The notes below the pieces were generated by a model. The model had not been told where the DNA came from and did no database searches. It worked only from the letters and a program-made list of their open reading frames with translations. 64,000 bases of DNA. Source: Malania oleifera. Lineage: Eukaryota; Streptophyta; Magnoliopsida; Santalales; Ximeniaceae. A program made the translations under genes and the position numbers. Each line of letters opens with the position of its first letter. Position 1 is the first letter of the stretch. Location of the stretch: contig NC_080417.1 in NCBI RefSeq assembly GCF_029873635.1, positions 27,557,682 to 27,621,681 of the forward strand. Direction: 5' to 3'. Shown here piece by piece: positions 12,045-22,583 of the stretch.

Positions 12045-13408
12045 TAATGATTTTCAACGATCACAAACTGAATATATTGTTTTTCAGAAAATATCCCTCA
12101 ATAAAATGTATATTTATAAATACCAAGGATATTTAATCAAGCATTAATATATCTAAAATATAGATCCTTTAACAAACACACACTAGAATCAAATATTTTC
12201 AACCAATGATAAAAACCTTTATTAAGTAGTGAGATTATCTAGATAATGTATATATAAAGTTTACTCACTCTCTATCACTCCGCATATTTTAACAATAGAT
12301 TTCTAAATGAGTAGTTCTTTGAAAAATATATATTTCAATGGCAAAGTAAACTTTCTCAAGGAATGAACTTGTCAAACAAAATCTCTATATGGTTAAGAAC
12401 ACTCAAGATCGAATTCTCTAAAGATATTCAATAACAAGTGATGAGATGAGAAGCTCTTGAAAATAATAACTTGAATCACCAAACCTCAATACCAAGATGA
12501 GATCAAAATGTATAAGTGAGATCCCATTTAGTTTTCAGAGTAGATTTGCCCAAGGAAGATGAATATAGATGGAATGCTGCAGGCAATCGTTTAGCAATAC
12601 GTTCAAATCTCTCAATTTTCCTTCACGAAGATGTTCTCTTTTCTTCACGTTGATCATGGCTACAATACTAGGGTTTAGATGATGTATATATAGGTGTTTT
12701 ACCCTTAGGATTGATCTCAACCGTTGGATCAAAGAGATAGTTCACGAGTTCTATTAATAAAAATTAGATTTTTAAGTTTTCCCGCAAGTTCAAGCTTCTA
12801 AAGTGGGGTCCAGGCTCCTAAAGTGGCGAGTTAAGGTGCCTGAAGTCCAAGTTTAGGTGACCGAAGTACCTCGGCCTGATTCTATGTTTCACCATTAAAT
12901 CTTCAGGTTACTGAACTTTATCTTTAGGCTCTTGAAGAAATTCTTCAAGAGAGTGAGGTTGAGTTCAGGCAACTGAAGTCCCCATTTTTTGAATTTTTCT
13001 TTTCTAATTTAAAATTCTGCTTTGCTCTCCTTCTTGGGTCTTTTATAAAACATATTTTCCATGATTTTAAAAGTATTTCTAAGTCCATGAAAGTCCCCTA
13101 GTGATGTTCATGAAATACATGAATCCTAAAGTCATTCTAAGTTATGTTGAACCTACAAAAATGTAAATGCATGAGTTCTAAGTACCTATTCCCAAGATGT
13201 TCTTGAACTTTACCGCTTGCATCTTGATTCTCATACTTTTTGAGTTCCATGGATCTTACCAAGATATGTATGCTTTGCTTTATGGCTTCCATGACTCGTT
13301 ATTCTTCTGTATATGCTTCATATAGTTCCTGTTCACAAACTCAATGCACAGATCAAATACCAAGTAATTTGTCATTATCAAAACTAGATTGGACTCGTAG
13401 TGTCAACA
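11369..13408 (-). repeat. Second B-family LTR embedded in the B 3' LTR
   Basis: Ends on the plus strand with GTGTCAACA at 13408, which is a complete LTR start on the minus strand, and is similar throughout to the 5' LTR of B. Its other end is truncated within the R/U5 side (joins near GAGCAACCCAC at about 11381). It sits exactly between the two pieces of the B 3' LTR. No 5-bp duplication is visible, so a truncated solo LTR or recombination are both possible. It includes an (AT)n run at 12000-12041 and a TATA-like site near 12685. Confidence 0.65.
11436..11613. repeat. 34-35 bp minisatellite, five units
   Basis: Units of the form CTGCTTACAAGAGGTACAA then CTTCCTCCTAAT repeat five times here. 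Only two units are found at the matching place at 11136-11210 and at 20282-20355. Confidence 0.85.
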
Positions 13409-13607
13409 ATATGCTTCCAACACACAATTTCCCTTTTTAATCAAATCTCCAAAAATGATGATATAAGTAAAAGCTTTGGAGAACTTAGGTTAAATCTTTG
13501 AATACGAAAACAACTTTGAAGATTGTAAAGATTTGAAACACATTTTATCACAATAATATTTCTCTCAAGTTTTTAACCACAATATGATCTTTATAATATG
13601 CAACTCA

Positions 13608-13646
<39 letters not shown>

Positions 13647-14723
13647 TGAACTTCTAAGGATATCTAATTAAATAGTTTTGAAGTATCTAAAATATCAAGT
13701 CTTTAACTAAGAACACACATGAATGATAACTCTTTAATCAATGGCAAAAGAAAAACTTTCTTAAGTAATGAGCTTGTAAAAAAAAATTTCTATATGAATA
13801 TGAAAACTTAAGATTGATCTCTCCAATGATATTTCCCCTTTGATTTTCTGAGTTGATTTGCCCAAGCTTGATGAGTATGAGATAGAGTGTAGGCAATCAT
13901 ATAGCTATATGCTCAAGTTTCTCAATTCTCATTCAAAAGCAATGTTCTCTTCTCTTCTCTTTTGTTATTAGCTTACGTACTAGGGTTTAGATGATCAATA
14001 TATAGGTGTCTTACCCTTAGAATTAATCTTGACCGTTAGATCAAAAAATATCTCATGAGTTCTCTTATTAAAAATTATATTTTTCAGTTTTCCTGCAAGT
14101 TCAGATGACCGAAGTCAAAGGCCCTCACAACTAAAGTTTCTTAAAGCTTCAAAAAATCAACCTGGATAGAGGGTTAGACGACTGAAGATTGGGGTTCATA
14201 CGACTGAAGTGTTGGGTTCGTACAATTGAAGTCTGAGTTCAGTCTTCTGTGGTGCTTCTGCCAAGTTCTGTGTTTCAACATTAATTCTTTTGGTGACTGA
14301 ACTTAATCTTCGGTCTTCTAAAGAAATTCTTCAGACGACTAAGGTTAACTTCGGTCTTCTAAAATGGCAACTTCAGGCGACTGACCGCTGAGTTCAGTCG
14401 TATGTTCATGTAATGCATGAGTCATAATGTCATTCTAGTTTATGATTTGAGCCTCAAATTAAATCATATAAAAATGTAAATACATGAGTTCTATGTACCC
14501 ATTCCCATGACGCTCTTGAACTTCTTGCTTGCATCTTCATTCTTCTACTCTTTGAGTTCCATGAATCTTGCCAAGATATGTATGCTTTATTCTTTTATGG
14601 CTTCCATGACTTGTTATCCTTCCATGCATTCTTAATATAAGTCTTGTTCACAATCTCAATGCACAGATCAAATACCAAGTGATTTGTCATTATCAATACA
14701 AGATTAGACTTGTAGAGCCAACA
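13409..14723 (-). repeat. Element B 3' LTR, inner part
   Basis: Begins on the minus strand at 14723 with TGTTGGCTCTACAAG, directly after the purine tract. It aligns with 20515-22009 of the 5' LTR, about 180 bp shorter through internal deletions (for example near 13840 relative to 20878-20965). Palindrome-type words (TCAGGCGACTGA at 14373-14384) precede the TATA-like site near 13995 in minus-strand direction. An (AT)n run lies at 13610-13641. Confidence 0.8.
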
Positions 14724-14737
14724 ATCTCCCCCTTTTT
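14724..14737 (-). promoter_or_regulatory. Element B polypurine tract
   Basis: On the minus strand AAAAAGGGGGAGAT directly before the 3' LTR: the plus-strand primer for reverse transcription. Confidence 0.9.
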
Positions 14738-15550
14738 GATAATGACAAAAATACACGAGCAAAAATATAGAATAAAAATGGGTTACGCCTAAAAAGGCTC
14801 CCCCTCAATTAATGTATCAAATATTCAGTGTGAAATATGCTCATGCCAAATACAATATGCCCATGTTCATACACATGTTGTTTAGCCTGATTCCAAATAA
14901 AATATGCTCATGTTCATACACATGTTGGATTTTCTCTCCTTTACAAAGTTAGTTTTGCCAACAATTTATGTTTATGCTCATGTTCATACACACATTGATT
15001 TTTCTCCCTTTTACACAATTAGTTTTACCAACAATTTATGCTCCTGAATTTTCTTATTTTTGCTCCTGATTTTTCTTCCCCTTTTTGACATCAACAAAAA
15101 GATGTATAATAAGAATACATGAGTGGACATACCCTTATGTTCTTCTCCCATTTGAAATCTTTAATTTTTAAACTTGTTCAACCATTAGATTTGGAAATAA
15201 ATTTACTTCTCCCCCTTTTGACATCAACCAATCCCCTTGCTAATGCATAACTCTGTGTTGTGGAATGTAAATTGCATTGTAAACATACACAGTGTGCCCA
15301 ATTTCAAAGATTATGCAAGGATACCAAATATTAATTGATGTACTACCAAATGTCTACATCTTAAAAGTGCGATACCGAATGAGAATAAATGAGCTGAATG
15401 TGATGCCAAATATTGACTAATATTATATCATATGAGAACAAATGAGTCGGAAGTGAAATTTTTAACCAATTGTGAACCTTAAGCGATGTTGCTCCCCCTG
15501 AATTATGTCATCTAATATAATTCTAGGCAACCTCTCGACTATGCATTAGG
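14738..15550 (-). other. Element B 3' noncoding region with repeated PPT-like tracts
   Basis: Between RNase H and the PPT. Pyrimidine tracts followed by TTTTGACATCA (minus-strand TGATGTCAAAAGGGGGAGA type) occur near 15078 and 15208, plus GCTCCCCCT at 15491-15499. The phrase ATGCTCATGTTCATACACATGTTG recurs in part three times at 14837-14990. Multiple PPT-like tracts are a described Sirevirus trait. No ORF of note. Confidence 0.7.
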
Positions 15551-15559
15551 CCTAATTCA

Positions 15560-16110
15560 CGCCTAATTTGGATAAACCTATCATTTGCAAGCGGTTTCCT
15601 GAATATATCTACCCACTGTTCATCTATGCACACAAACACAAGTGTCACATCTCCTTTTTGCACATGATCACGAAGAAAATGATGTCTTATATCTATATGC
15701 TTAGTTCATGAATGTAATATGGGGTTCTTTGAGATGTTTATTGCACTTGTAATATTGCATCTAATAGGAATTGTTAGCTTAATCCAAAATTCGTTAGTTG
15801 TTGCTTCATGTATAGCGTTTGAGCACAACAATTATCTGCCGCTATGTATTCTGCCTCAGCTGTGGAAAGAGCAACTAAATTTTGCTTCTTGGAAAACCAA
15901 AAGACTAACGAATTTCCTAAGAAACGACAAGTTCCACTCGTGCTCTTCCTATCCACTTTGCTACCAACAAAATCAGCATCTGAATAGCTGATAATCTCAA
16001 ATAATGTATACTTAGGATACCATAACCCTAGTTCCACGATTCCTATCAGGTATCTAAGTATTCTTTTGATAGCTAACAAATGTGACTATTTTGGTGCCAT
16101 CTGAAATCTT
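15560..16110 (-). pseudogene. Element B RNase H remnant
   Basis: Open 15774-16079 with LAIKRILRYLIGIVELGLWYP, YSDADFVGSKVDRKSTSGTC, FSKKQNLVALSTAEAEYIAADNCC and MKQQL: a Copia RNase H with the DAD and AEAEY catalytic region. It is continued by broken text to about 15560 (H-T-K-H-I type end). A break separates it from RT near 16100. Confidence 0.85.
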
Positions 16111-16112
16111 GC

Positions 16113-16960
16113 TCACAAATATACATTAAACATTATATCAGGTTGACTGGCAATCAAATATAGTAAGCTACCAATCATTCCACAATATAGCTTGATGTCT
16201 ACAGGAATACCTTGTTCATCTTTGTCAAATTTCAATAAATAGCTCATAGGTGTTTCTAGTATTTTTTCCATCTTCCATATCAAACTTTTGAGTAGATCTC
16301 TAATGTACTTCGATTGATTTATAAATATTCCATGTTTTGCTTGTTTGATCTGAAGTCCTAGGAAAAAATTTAGTTCACCTATCATGCTCATCTCAAATTC
16401 ATTTTGTATAGTACTGGCAAATTCATTACACAATTCCTTATTTGTAGCTCCAAATATGATGTCGTCTGCATATACTTGCACTAGGAGAATGTCATCTTTC
16501 TTAGACTTTATGAACAGAGTTGTATCTATCTTTCCTCTGATAAATCCATTTTCTAGTAGAAAACCGCTTAACCTTTCATACCAAGCTCTAGGAGCTTGCT
16601 TTAAACCGTACAGAGCTTTTTTCAATCTATACACGTGATCTGGATGCTTATGGTTTTCAAATCCTGCGGGTTGTTCTACATATACCTTTTCACTTATGTA
16701 GTCATTTAAAAATGTGCTTTTGACATCCATTTGATATAGTTTGAAATCCTTAAAAGTAGTATATGCTAAAAGTATTCGAATGACTTCCATTCTAGCTACA
16801 GGTGCAAAAGTTTCTTCAAAATCTATTCCTTCTTCCTGATTATATCTCTGAACTACTAGTCTAACTTTATTTCTCACAACTATCCCATGTTCATCTTTCT
16901 TGTTCTTATATATCCATTTTGTACCAATGATTAACTTATCCTCAGGTCTTGGAACTAATG
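16113..16960 (-). pseudogene. Element B reverse transcriptase, partly open
   Basis: 254 open codons (16113-16877): [85 protein letters not shown] and the thumb to [11 protein letters not shown]. The catalytic aspartates look intact. The fingers start ([16 protein letters not shown]) lies just upstream with a break. It is better preserved than the RT of element A. Confidence 0.9.
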
Positions 16961-16961
16961 T

Positions 16962-18258
16962 CTATACTTTGTTTCTTTCAAACTGGTTTAGCTCTTTTTG
17001 CATGGACAACACCCATGATTCATCCTCAATTGCTTCACTCACATTCTTAGGTTCTTCTTGAGATAGAAAGGCAAAATGACTAATCATATTCCTAAGTGAG
17101 GATCGTGTGGCTACTCCACGTAATTGTTCACCTATTATTTGATCAATGGGATGATTCTTTATGTACTTACATTCTCTAGGTGGTTCATTAACCTCATTTT
17201 CAATTTGATTAGTTTCAGTGGATGGTTCCTTAATTTCATTTTTCTTTTCTGAATCATTCTCAATGGATAGTTTCTCAAGTTCCTTGTTTATCTCAATTTC
17301 ATCTTCATCAAATCTTTTGGAGAAGGTATTTGACTCATCGAACACTACATGAATAGATTCTATAGTCGTTAATGTTTGTTTGTTATACACTCTGTGGGCT
17401 TTACTATCTAAGGCATACCCTAGGAAGATACCTTCATCTGATTTCACATCGAATTTTCCTAAATGTTCATTGTCTCTAAGCACAAAACATTTACAGCCAA
17501 AGACATGAAAATATGATATGCTTGGTCTATGACCATTCCATAACTCATACGAAGTCTTATTAAGTGATGGTCTAATCAGAACTCTATTTAGAACATAACA
17601 GGCGGTATTCACTGCCTTGGCCTAGAAATACTTAGGTAATTTATGTTCTTTAAGCATAGTTTTGGCCATTTCTTGTATAAACCTATTTTTCCTTCAACTA
17701 CACCATTTTTTTGTGGTGTTCTAGGGGCCAAAAAATTATAGGCAATTCCTAATGAATTACAGTAGCCTTCCATGCCTTGATTTTTAAATTCTCTACCCCA
17801 ATCACTTCGAATTTTAGTGATAGTATATCAATTTTCATTTTGGATTTTCTTGCATAGGTTTATGAATTGTTCACATGCTTCATCTTTATGACCTAAGAAT
17901 AGTACCCATGTATATCTTGAAAAATCATCAACTATGAAAAATGCGTATAATTTTCCTCCTAAACTCTGAATTGGTTTGGACCAAATAAGTCTAAGTGTAG
18001 CATTTGGAGTGGCTTAGTAGTGGAGATTTCTTTCTTCTTCTTAAAGTTTGTTCTTACTTGTTTTCCTAGTTGACATGCATCACAGATTTTATCTTTCACC
18101 AATTTAGTCTTAGGCAGTCCCTTAACTAATTCTTTCTTAACGAGTTTGGAGATTAAATCCATGTTTGCATGTCCTAGTCTCCTATGCCAAATCCAACTAA
18201 TTCCATTCATAGCATAAAAGTCACACTCTGTGAGGTTAAGCATATCTGCAAGACACAA
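16962..18258 (-). pseudogene. Element B integrase remnant
   Basis: Open 17959-18258 has the zinc domain WHRRLGHANMD...CDACQLGKQ and the core start LDLFGPNQ. The rest of the core between 17960 and 17620 is frameshifted. Open 16962-17612 has RVLIRPSLNKTSYELWNGHRP, VFGCKCFVLRDNEHLGKFD, GIFLGYALDSKAHRVYNKQT, and a Glu/Asn-rich linker ending near the RT start. Confidence 0.85.
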
Positions 18259-18261
18259 TCA

Positions 18262-19913
18262 GAAAACTAACTTTGATACCCTTATTTTCTTGGGTCCAGA
18301 TCCTTTTACTTTCCATACCTTCTTAATTTTGACATCTTTATTTTTGAAAGGACAGTCAAATTATATGTGACCCAACCTCTTACATTTAAAACATGTAATA
18401 TGTTTATGATAGTCTTTAGTTGGATCATACGATTTTGACTCTTTTACAAAATATCCCATGTAAAGATGTCTCAGTTTTAGATTTTCCTTCCCATTAAAAC
18501 CAACACCTTCCTTTTCTAGGGAATTTATTTGAGCTCCTATGAGCTTTTCAAAATTATTTTTTCCTTTAGTAAATTTACAAATAATCTCTGATTTATCTTT
18601 CAAATTCTCTTCTAACTCCTCAATTTTTAAATCTTTATCTTTCATAAGAGATGCATGAGATTCATTTGGCATTCAACTAAACTTGAAAGTTCTTTGACTT
18701 TATTTTTCAAATCAAAAATTTTCTTTGTTTTCTTCTCAAGCATTTTAATAAAGTACAAGTATTCTTATTTCAGTTCATCATATGAAAGCACGTTATTCTC
18801 ATTTTTAGAATCACTCGAATAATAATAAGATGATAAGAATGATGATTGTACCTCAAGGTCATCATGTGCCATTAGACATAGATTGGCAATCTCGTTATCG
18901 GTGGATTCAAATTCTGAATAGCTCGTGTTGTGTGTATCCCAACCAACTTTCAACGCCTTCTTCTTTTTCTTGGAGGTTTTCACTAGTTTGGGACATTCGG
19001 GCTTGATGTGTCCAACCTCTCTGCAGTTGTAACATGTTGGAGGATCTTCCTTCTTTTTCTTCATGCTTGACTCTCCTCTTTCTGATTTATAGTTCTGGAA
19101 TTTTCTGTTGAACTTCTTATTCTTTTTCAAGAACTTTCTGAACTTCTTTGTTAGCAAGGTCATGTCGTCTTCCGTATCTGTAACACTTTCTTCACTGGAG
19201 TTTTTTGACGATGCCTTAAGTGTTGTGGCTGTCTTTGCTTTGCTTTGCTCATTATTTCTCTCATTTATTGCCAGCTTATAGGTGATGAGCGATCCAATGA
19301 GTTTGTCAACCGAAATCTCCTTGAGATTTCTCCCTTTTTCTATTACCGTAGCTTTCACTTCCTAAACAGGAGGTAGTCCCCTAAGTTTCTTGATCAACTC
19401 ATAAGTAGGGTAAGTTTTTCCAAGTGTATTTAAAGAATTAATGGTGTGTGTGAATCTAGTGTACATGGATTGTATAGATTCATTAGCAGTCATTTTAAAT
19501 GCTTCATATTCACTGGTGAGCATGTCTATCCTACTGTCTTTTACTTCCTTGGTGCCTTCATATGTAACTTCTAATTTTTTCCAAATTTCTTAAGCAAAGT
19601 TACATGACATTACCCTATTAAATTTATTTACATCTAATGCACAGAAAAGCAAGTTCATCGCAGTAGCATTTATTTGCATTGATTTCCAGTCCTCTTCAGT
19701 ATACTCATCTTTAGTTTTAGGTACATTTACTTTATCAATTACTTTCATAGGAACATAATTACCCTTAGTCACTATTTTCCATACCTTCTAGTCTACATTT
19801 AACAAGTAGATGCTCATCCTACGTTTCCAATAGGTGTAATTTACACCATAGAAAATAGGTGGTCTAGTGGATGAGTGTCCCTCACCGAATGGAGTTACAC
19901 CGATGTGTGCTAT
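18262..19913 (-). pseudogene. Element B gag remnant, protease missing
   Basis: Gag text starts at 19913 but the start codon reads ATA, not ATG. It continues through 19590-19772, 18765-19358 and 18361-18672, separated by stops or frameshifts. Landmarks: Gag core, DKLIGSLITYKLAI, lysine-rich linker, first knuckle CYNCREVGHIKPEC near 19030, acidic linker, coiled-coil-like segment (KDLKIEELEENLKDKSE), second knuckle start CFKCKRLGHI at 18361-18390. About 18262 it passes straight to text that in element A lies after protease. The DSG site is absent. Confidence 0.85.
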
Positions 19914-19954
19914 GTGATCTTTTTACAAATAAACTATTAAGTCTATGTAAACCT

Positions 19955-19966
19955 ACTCTAATACCA
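19955..19966 (-). promoter_or_regulatory. Element B primer-binding site, mutated
   Basis: Minus strand reads TGGTATTAGAGT where element A has TGGTATCAGAGC; two bases changed, both C to T. Confidence 0.85.
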
Positions 19967-19968
19967 AA

Positions 19969-22009
19969 TGTTAATTTAGGTGTAATCCCAAGAGGGGGGT
20001 GAATTGGGTATTTTAAAAATTCTTTGAAACTTATTCACTACTTAGTCCCTATGTCTAAATTTAACCAATTACTTATCAAGTTCGCGTGAGATTATTCAAC
20101 AAAAATACATACAATGTAAGTAATGAAGTGTGTTACGGAAATTAAAAAGATAAGAGAAGAGAGAATGCAAACACAGTTTTTACAAGGTTCAGCCAACCCG
20201 GCCAACATCATCGCCTTGAGCAACCCACTCAAGGATTCCACTATAATCCCTGCTCCTTAAATTGGGATGAAGCTTCCCTTACAATCTGCTGCTTACAAGA
20301 GGTATAACTTCCTCCTAATCTGCTACTTACAAGAGATATAGCTCTCTCCTCAAACCTGGTTCACAACCCAAACCGTGAATACAATCAAATCTGTAAAACA
20401 CTCAAAGTTGCTTCCAACAAAGCTAGTGAGTACAATTAAAATTCCTAATACATAATCATATGATGAAACTTGAAGCTCAGAATGAATGTAACGATATAAT
20501 CGTTATATAGATGAATATGCTTCCAACACACAATTTCCCCTTTTAATCAAATCTCCCAAAATGATGATATAAGTAAAATCTTTGGAGAGCTTAGGTTAAA
20601 TCTTTGAATACAAAAATAACTTTGAAGATTGCAAAGATTTGAAACACAATTTATCACAACAATATTTTTCTCAAGTTTTCAACCACAATATGATCTTTGT
20701 AATATGCAACTCAGTATATATATTTGAAGTATCCAAAATATAAAGTCTTTAACTAAGAACACACTTGAATTAACTCTTTAATCAATGGCAAAAGAAAAAC
20801 TTTCTCAAGTAATGAACTTGTCAAAAACAATTTCTATATGAATATGAAAACAAAAGATCGATCTCTCCAATGATATTCAATAATAGATGATGATATGAGA
20901 AACTCTTGAAAACACTAAATGGATTAACCAAACCTCAATACCAAGTTGAAATCAAGATGTATAAACAAATCCCCTTTGATTTTGTGAGTTGATTTGCCTA
21001 AGCTTGATAAGTATGAGCTAAAGTGCAAGCAATCGTATAGCTATATGCTCAAGTTTCTCAATTCTCTTTCAAAAGCAATGTTCTCTTCTCTTCTCTTTTG
21101 TTCTTAGCTTACGTACTAGGGTTTAGATGATCAATATATAGGTGTCTTACCCTTAGAATTAATCTTGACCGTTGGATCAAAAAATATCTCACGAGTTCTT
21201 TTATTAAAAATTATATTTTTAAGTTTTCCTACAAGTTTAGATGACTGAAGTCAAAGGCTCAAACAACTGAGGTTCCTTAAAGCTTCAAAAAATCAACCTG
21301 GACACAGGATTAGTCGACTAAAGATTGGGGTTCATATGACTGACGTTTCGGGATTAGACAACTGAAGTGTCGGGTTCAGACGACTAAAGTCTGAGTTTAG
21401 TCTTGTGAGGTGCTTCTACCAGGTTCTGTGTTTCACCATTAATTCTTCAAGCGACTGAACTTAATCTTCGTTCTTCTAAAGAAATTCTTCAGACGACTGA
21501 GGTTAACTTTGGTCTTCTGAAGTGGCAACTTCAGGCGACTAACCGCTGGGTTCGGTCATCTGAATTTCCTAAATCTTGAATTTTTTCTTTTCGGTTCAAA
21601 AATCTATTTTTCTTTCTTTCTTGGCTCTTTTATAAAAATAATTTCCAGGGTTTTAAATATATTTCTAAGTCTATGAATGTTCCCTAATGATGTTCATGAA
21701 TGCATGATTCCTAAGGTCATTCTAGTTTATGATTTGAGCCTCAAATTAAATCATATGAAAATGTAAATACATGAGTTCTAAGTACCCATTCCCATAACGC
21801 TCTTGAACTTCTTGCTTGCATCTTCATTTTTGTACTCTTTGAGTTCCAAGGATCTTGCCAAGATATGTATGCTTTATTCTTTATGACTTACATGACTTGT
21901 TATCCTTCCGTTCATGCTTAATATAGGTCTTGTTCACAATCTCAATGCACATATCAAATACCAAGTGATTTGTCATTATCAAAATAGGATTGGACTTGTA
22001 GAGTCAACA
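19969..22009 (-). repeat. Element B 5' LTR
   Basis: 2041 bp, TGTTGACTCTACAAG at the minus-strand start (22009) and a TTAACA end (19969). Contains the G/C-run motif (plus strand CCAAGAGGGGGGTGAATTGG) at 19990-20010, two minisatellite units at 20282-20355, degenerate palindromes at 21235-21560, and a TATA-like ATATATAG at about 21133-21140. Confidence 0.9.
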
Positions 22010-22569
22010 TATTCTATTTTACGAATATTCAAAATATTAGTAATAATAGCATGAACTCCCTTGAACTTTACTAAATGAATTACTTTGCATACTTGAGGTT
22101 GTTGCTTTCGTGAGTTAAATGATGTGCAATACTATAAAATGCTATCAAGTCTTTGATGTACAATTTTTTTTTTTGGGAAATGCTTCATTTTCAAACGGCA
22201 TGCTACCAAAATTTCGTAAAATTCCTCCAAAAAATAAAGGCATGTACTATAATGACTGATAGTGTTAAGTTTTTTGTTAACAGTTTTGTTTCTCCTCTTA
22301 AGGTTGCTTTACATGCATATATTTGAATTGCCTTAGCCCTTTCTGATGATGTCAAAAGGGGGAGAAAGATTTTAACAAAACTGGGAAGATAATAGCTATA
22401 GTACTTAAGCTCTATTGCCAAACATTTAATTGCATAATTGTTTTTCTTTCGTGTCTTCCTTCCACATATGCTTGAATTACATTATAAATTTTTTATGCAT
22501 ATTCTTATGGGGGGGGGGGGGAGGCTTTTAAAGGCTATACCCATTTTTGCTTGTGTATTTGTCATTATC
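22010..22569 (+). other. Element A 3' noncoding region, right part
   Basis: Holds the CGGCATGC motif (AAACGGCATGCTACC at about 22194-22208) downstream of GGGAAATGCTTC. A PPT-like TCAAAAGGGGGAGAAAGAT lies at about 22350-22368 and a G-run at 22509-22521. No ORF of note; the short minus-strand ORF at 22203-22421 looks like chance. Confidence 0.75.
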
Positions 22570-22583
22570 AAAAAAGGGGAGAA
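22570..22583 (+). promoter_or_regulatory. Element A polypurine tract
   Basis: AAAAAAGGGGAGAA immediately before the 3' LTR. Confidence 0.9.

Larger units (their letters stand above)
10977..22009 (-). mobile_element. Copia element B (Sirevirus-like), inserted in the 3' noncoding part of A
   Basis: Minus-strand element: 5' LTR 19969-22009, PBS 19955-19966, gag and pol remnants 19913 down to about 15500, 3' noncoding DNA, polypurine tract 14724-14737, 3' LTR 14723 down to about 10977 with another LTR copy embedded. Removing it restores continuity of A: pol end and first purine tract on the left, the rest of the 3' noncoding DNA and the PPT on the right. The outer end of its 3' LTR lacks about 150 bp, so a target duplication cannot be tested. 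The protease region is deleted. Confidence 0.8.

Noticed and set aside
13409..14723. Two independent solo LTRs side by side at 11369-14723
   Set aside because: The left remainder at 10977-11368 ends at the same LTR position where 13409 begins, so one LTR interrupted by another explains the order better.
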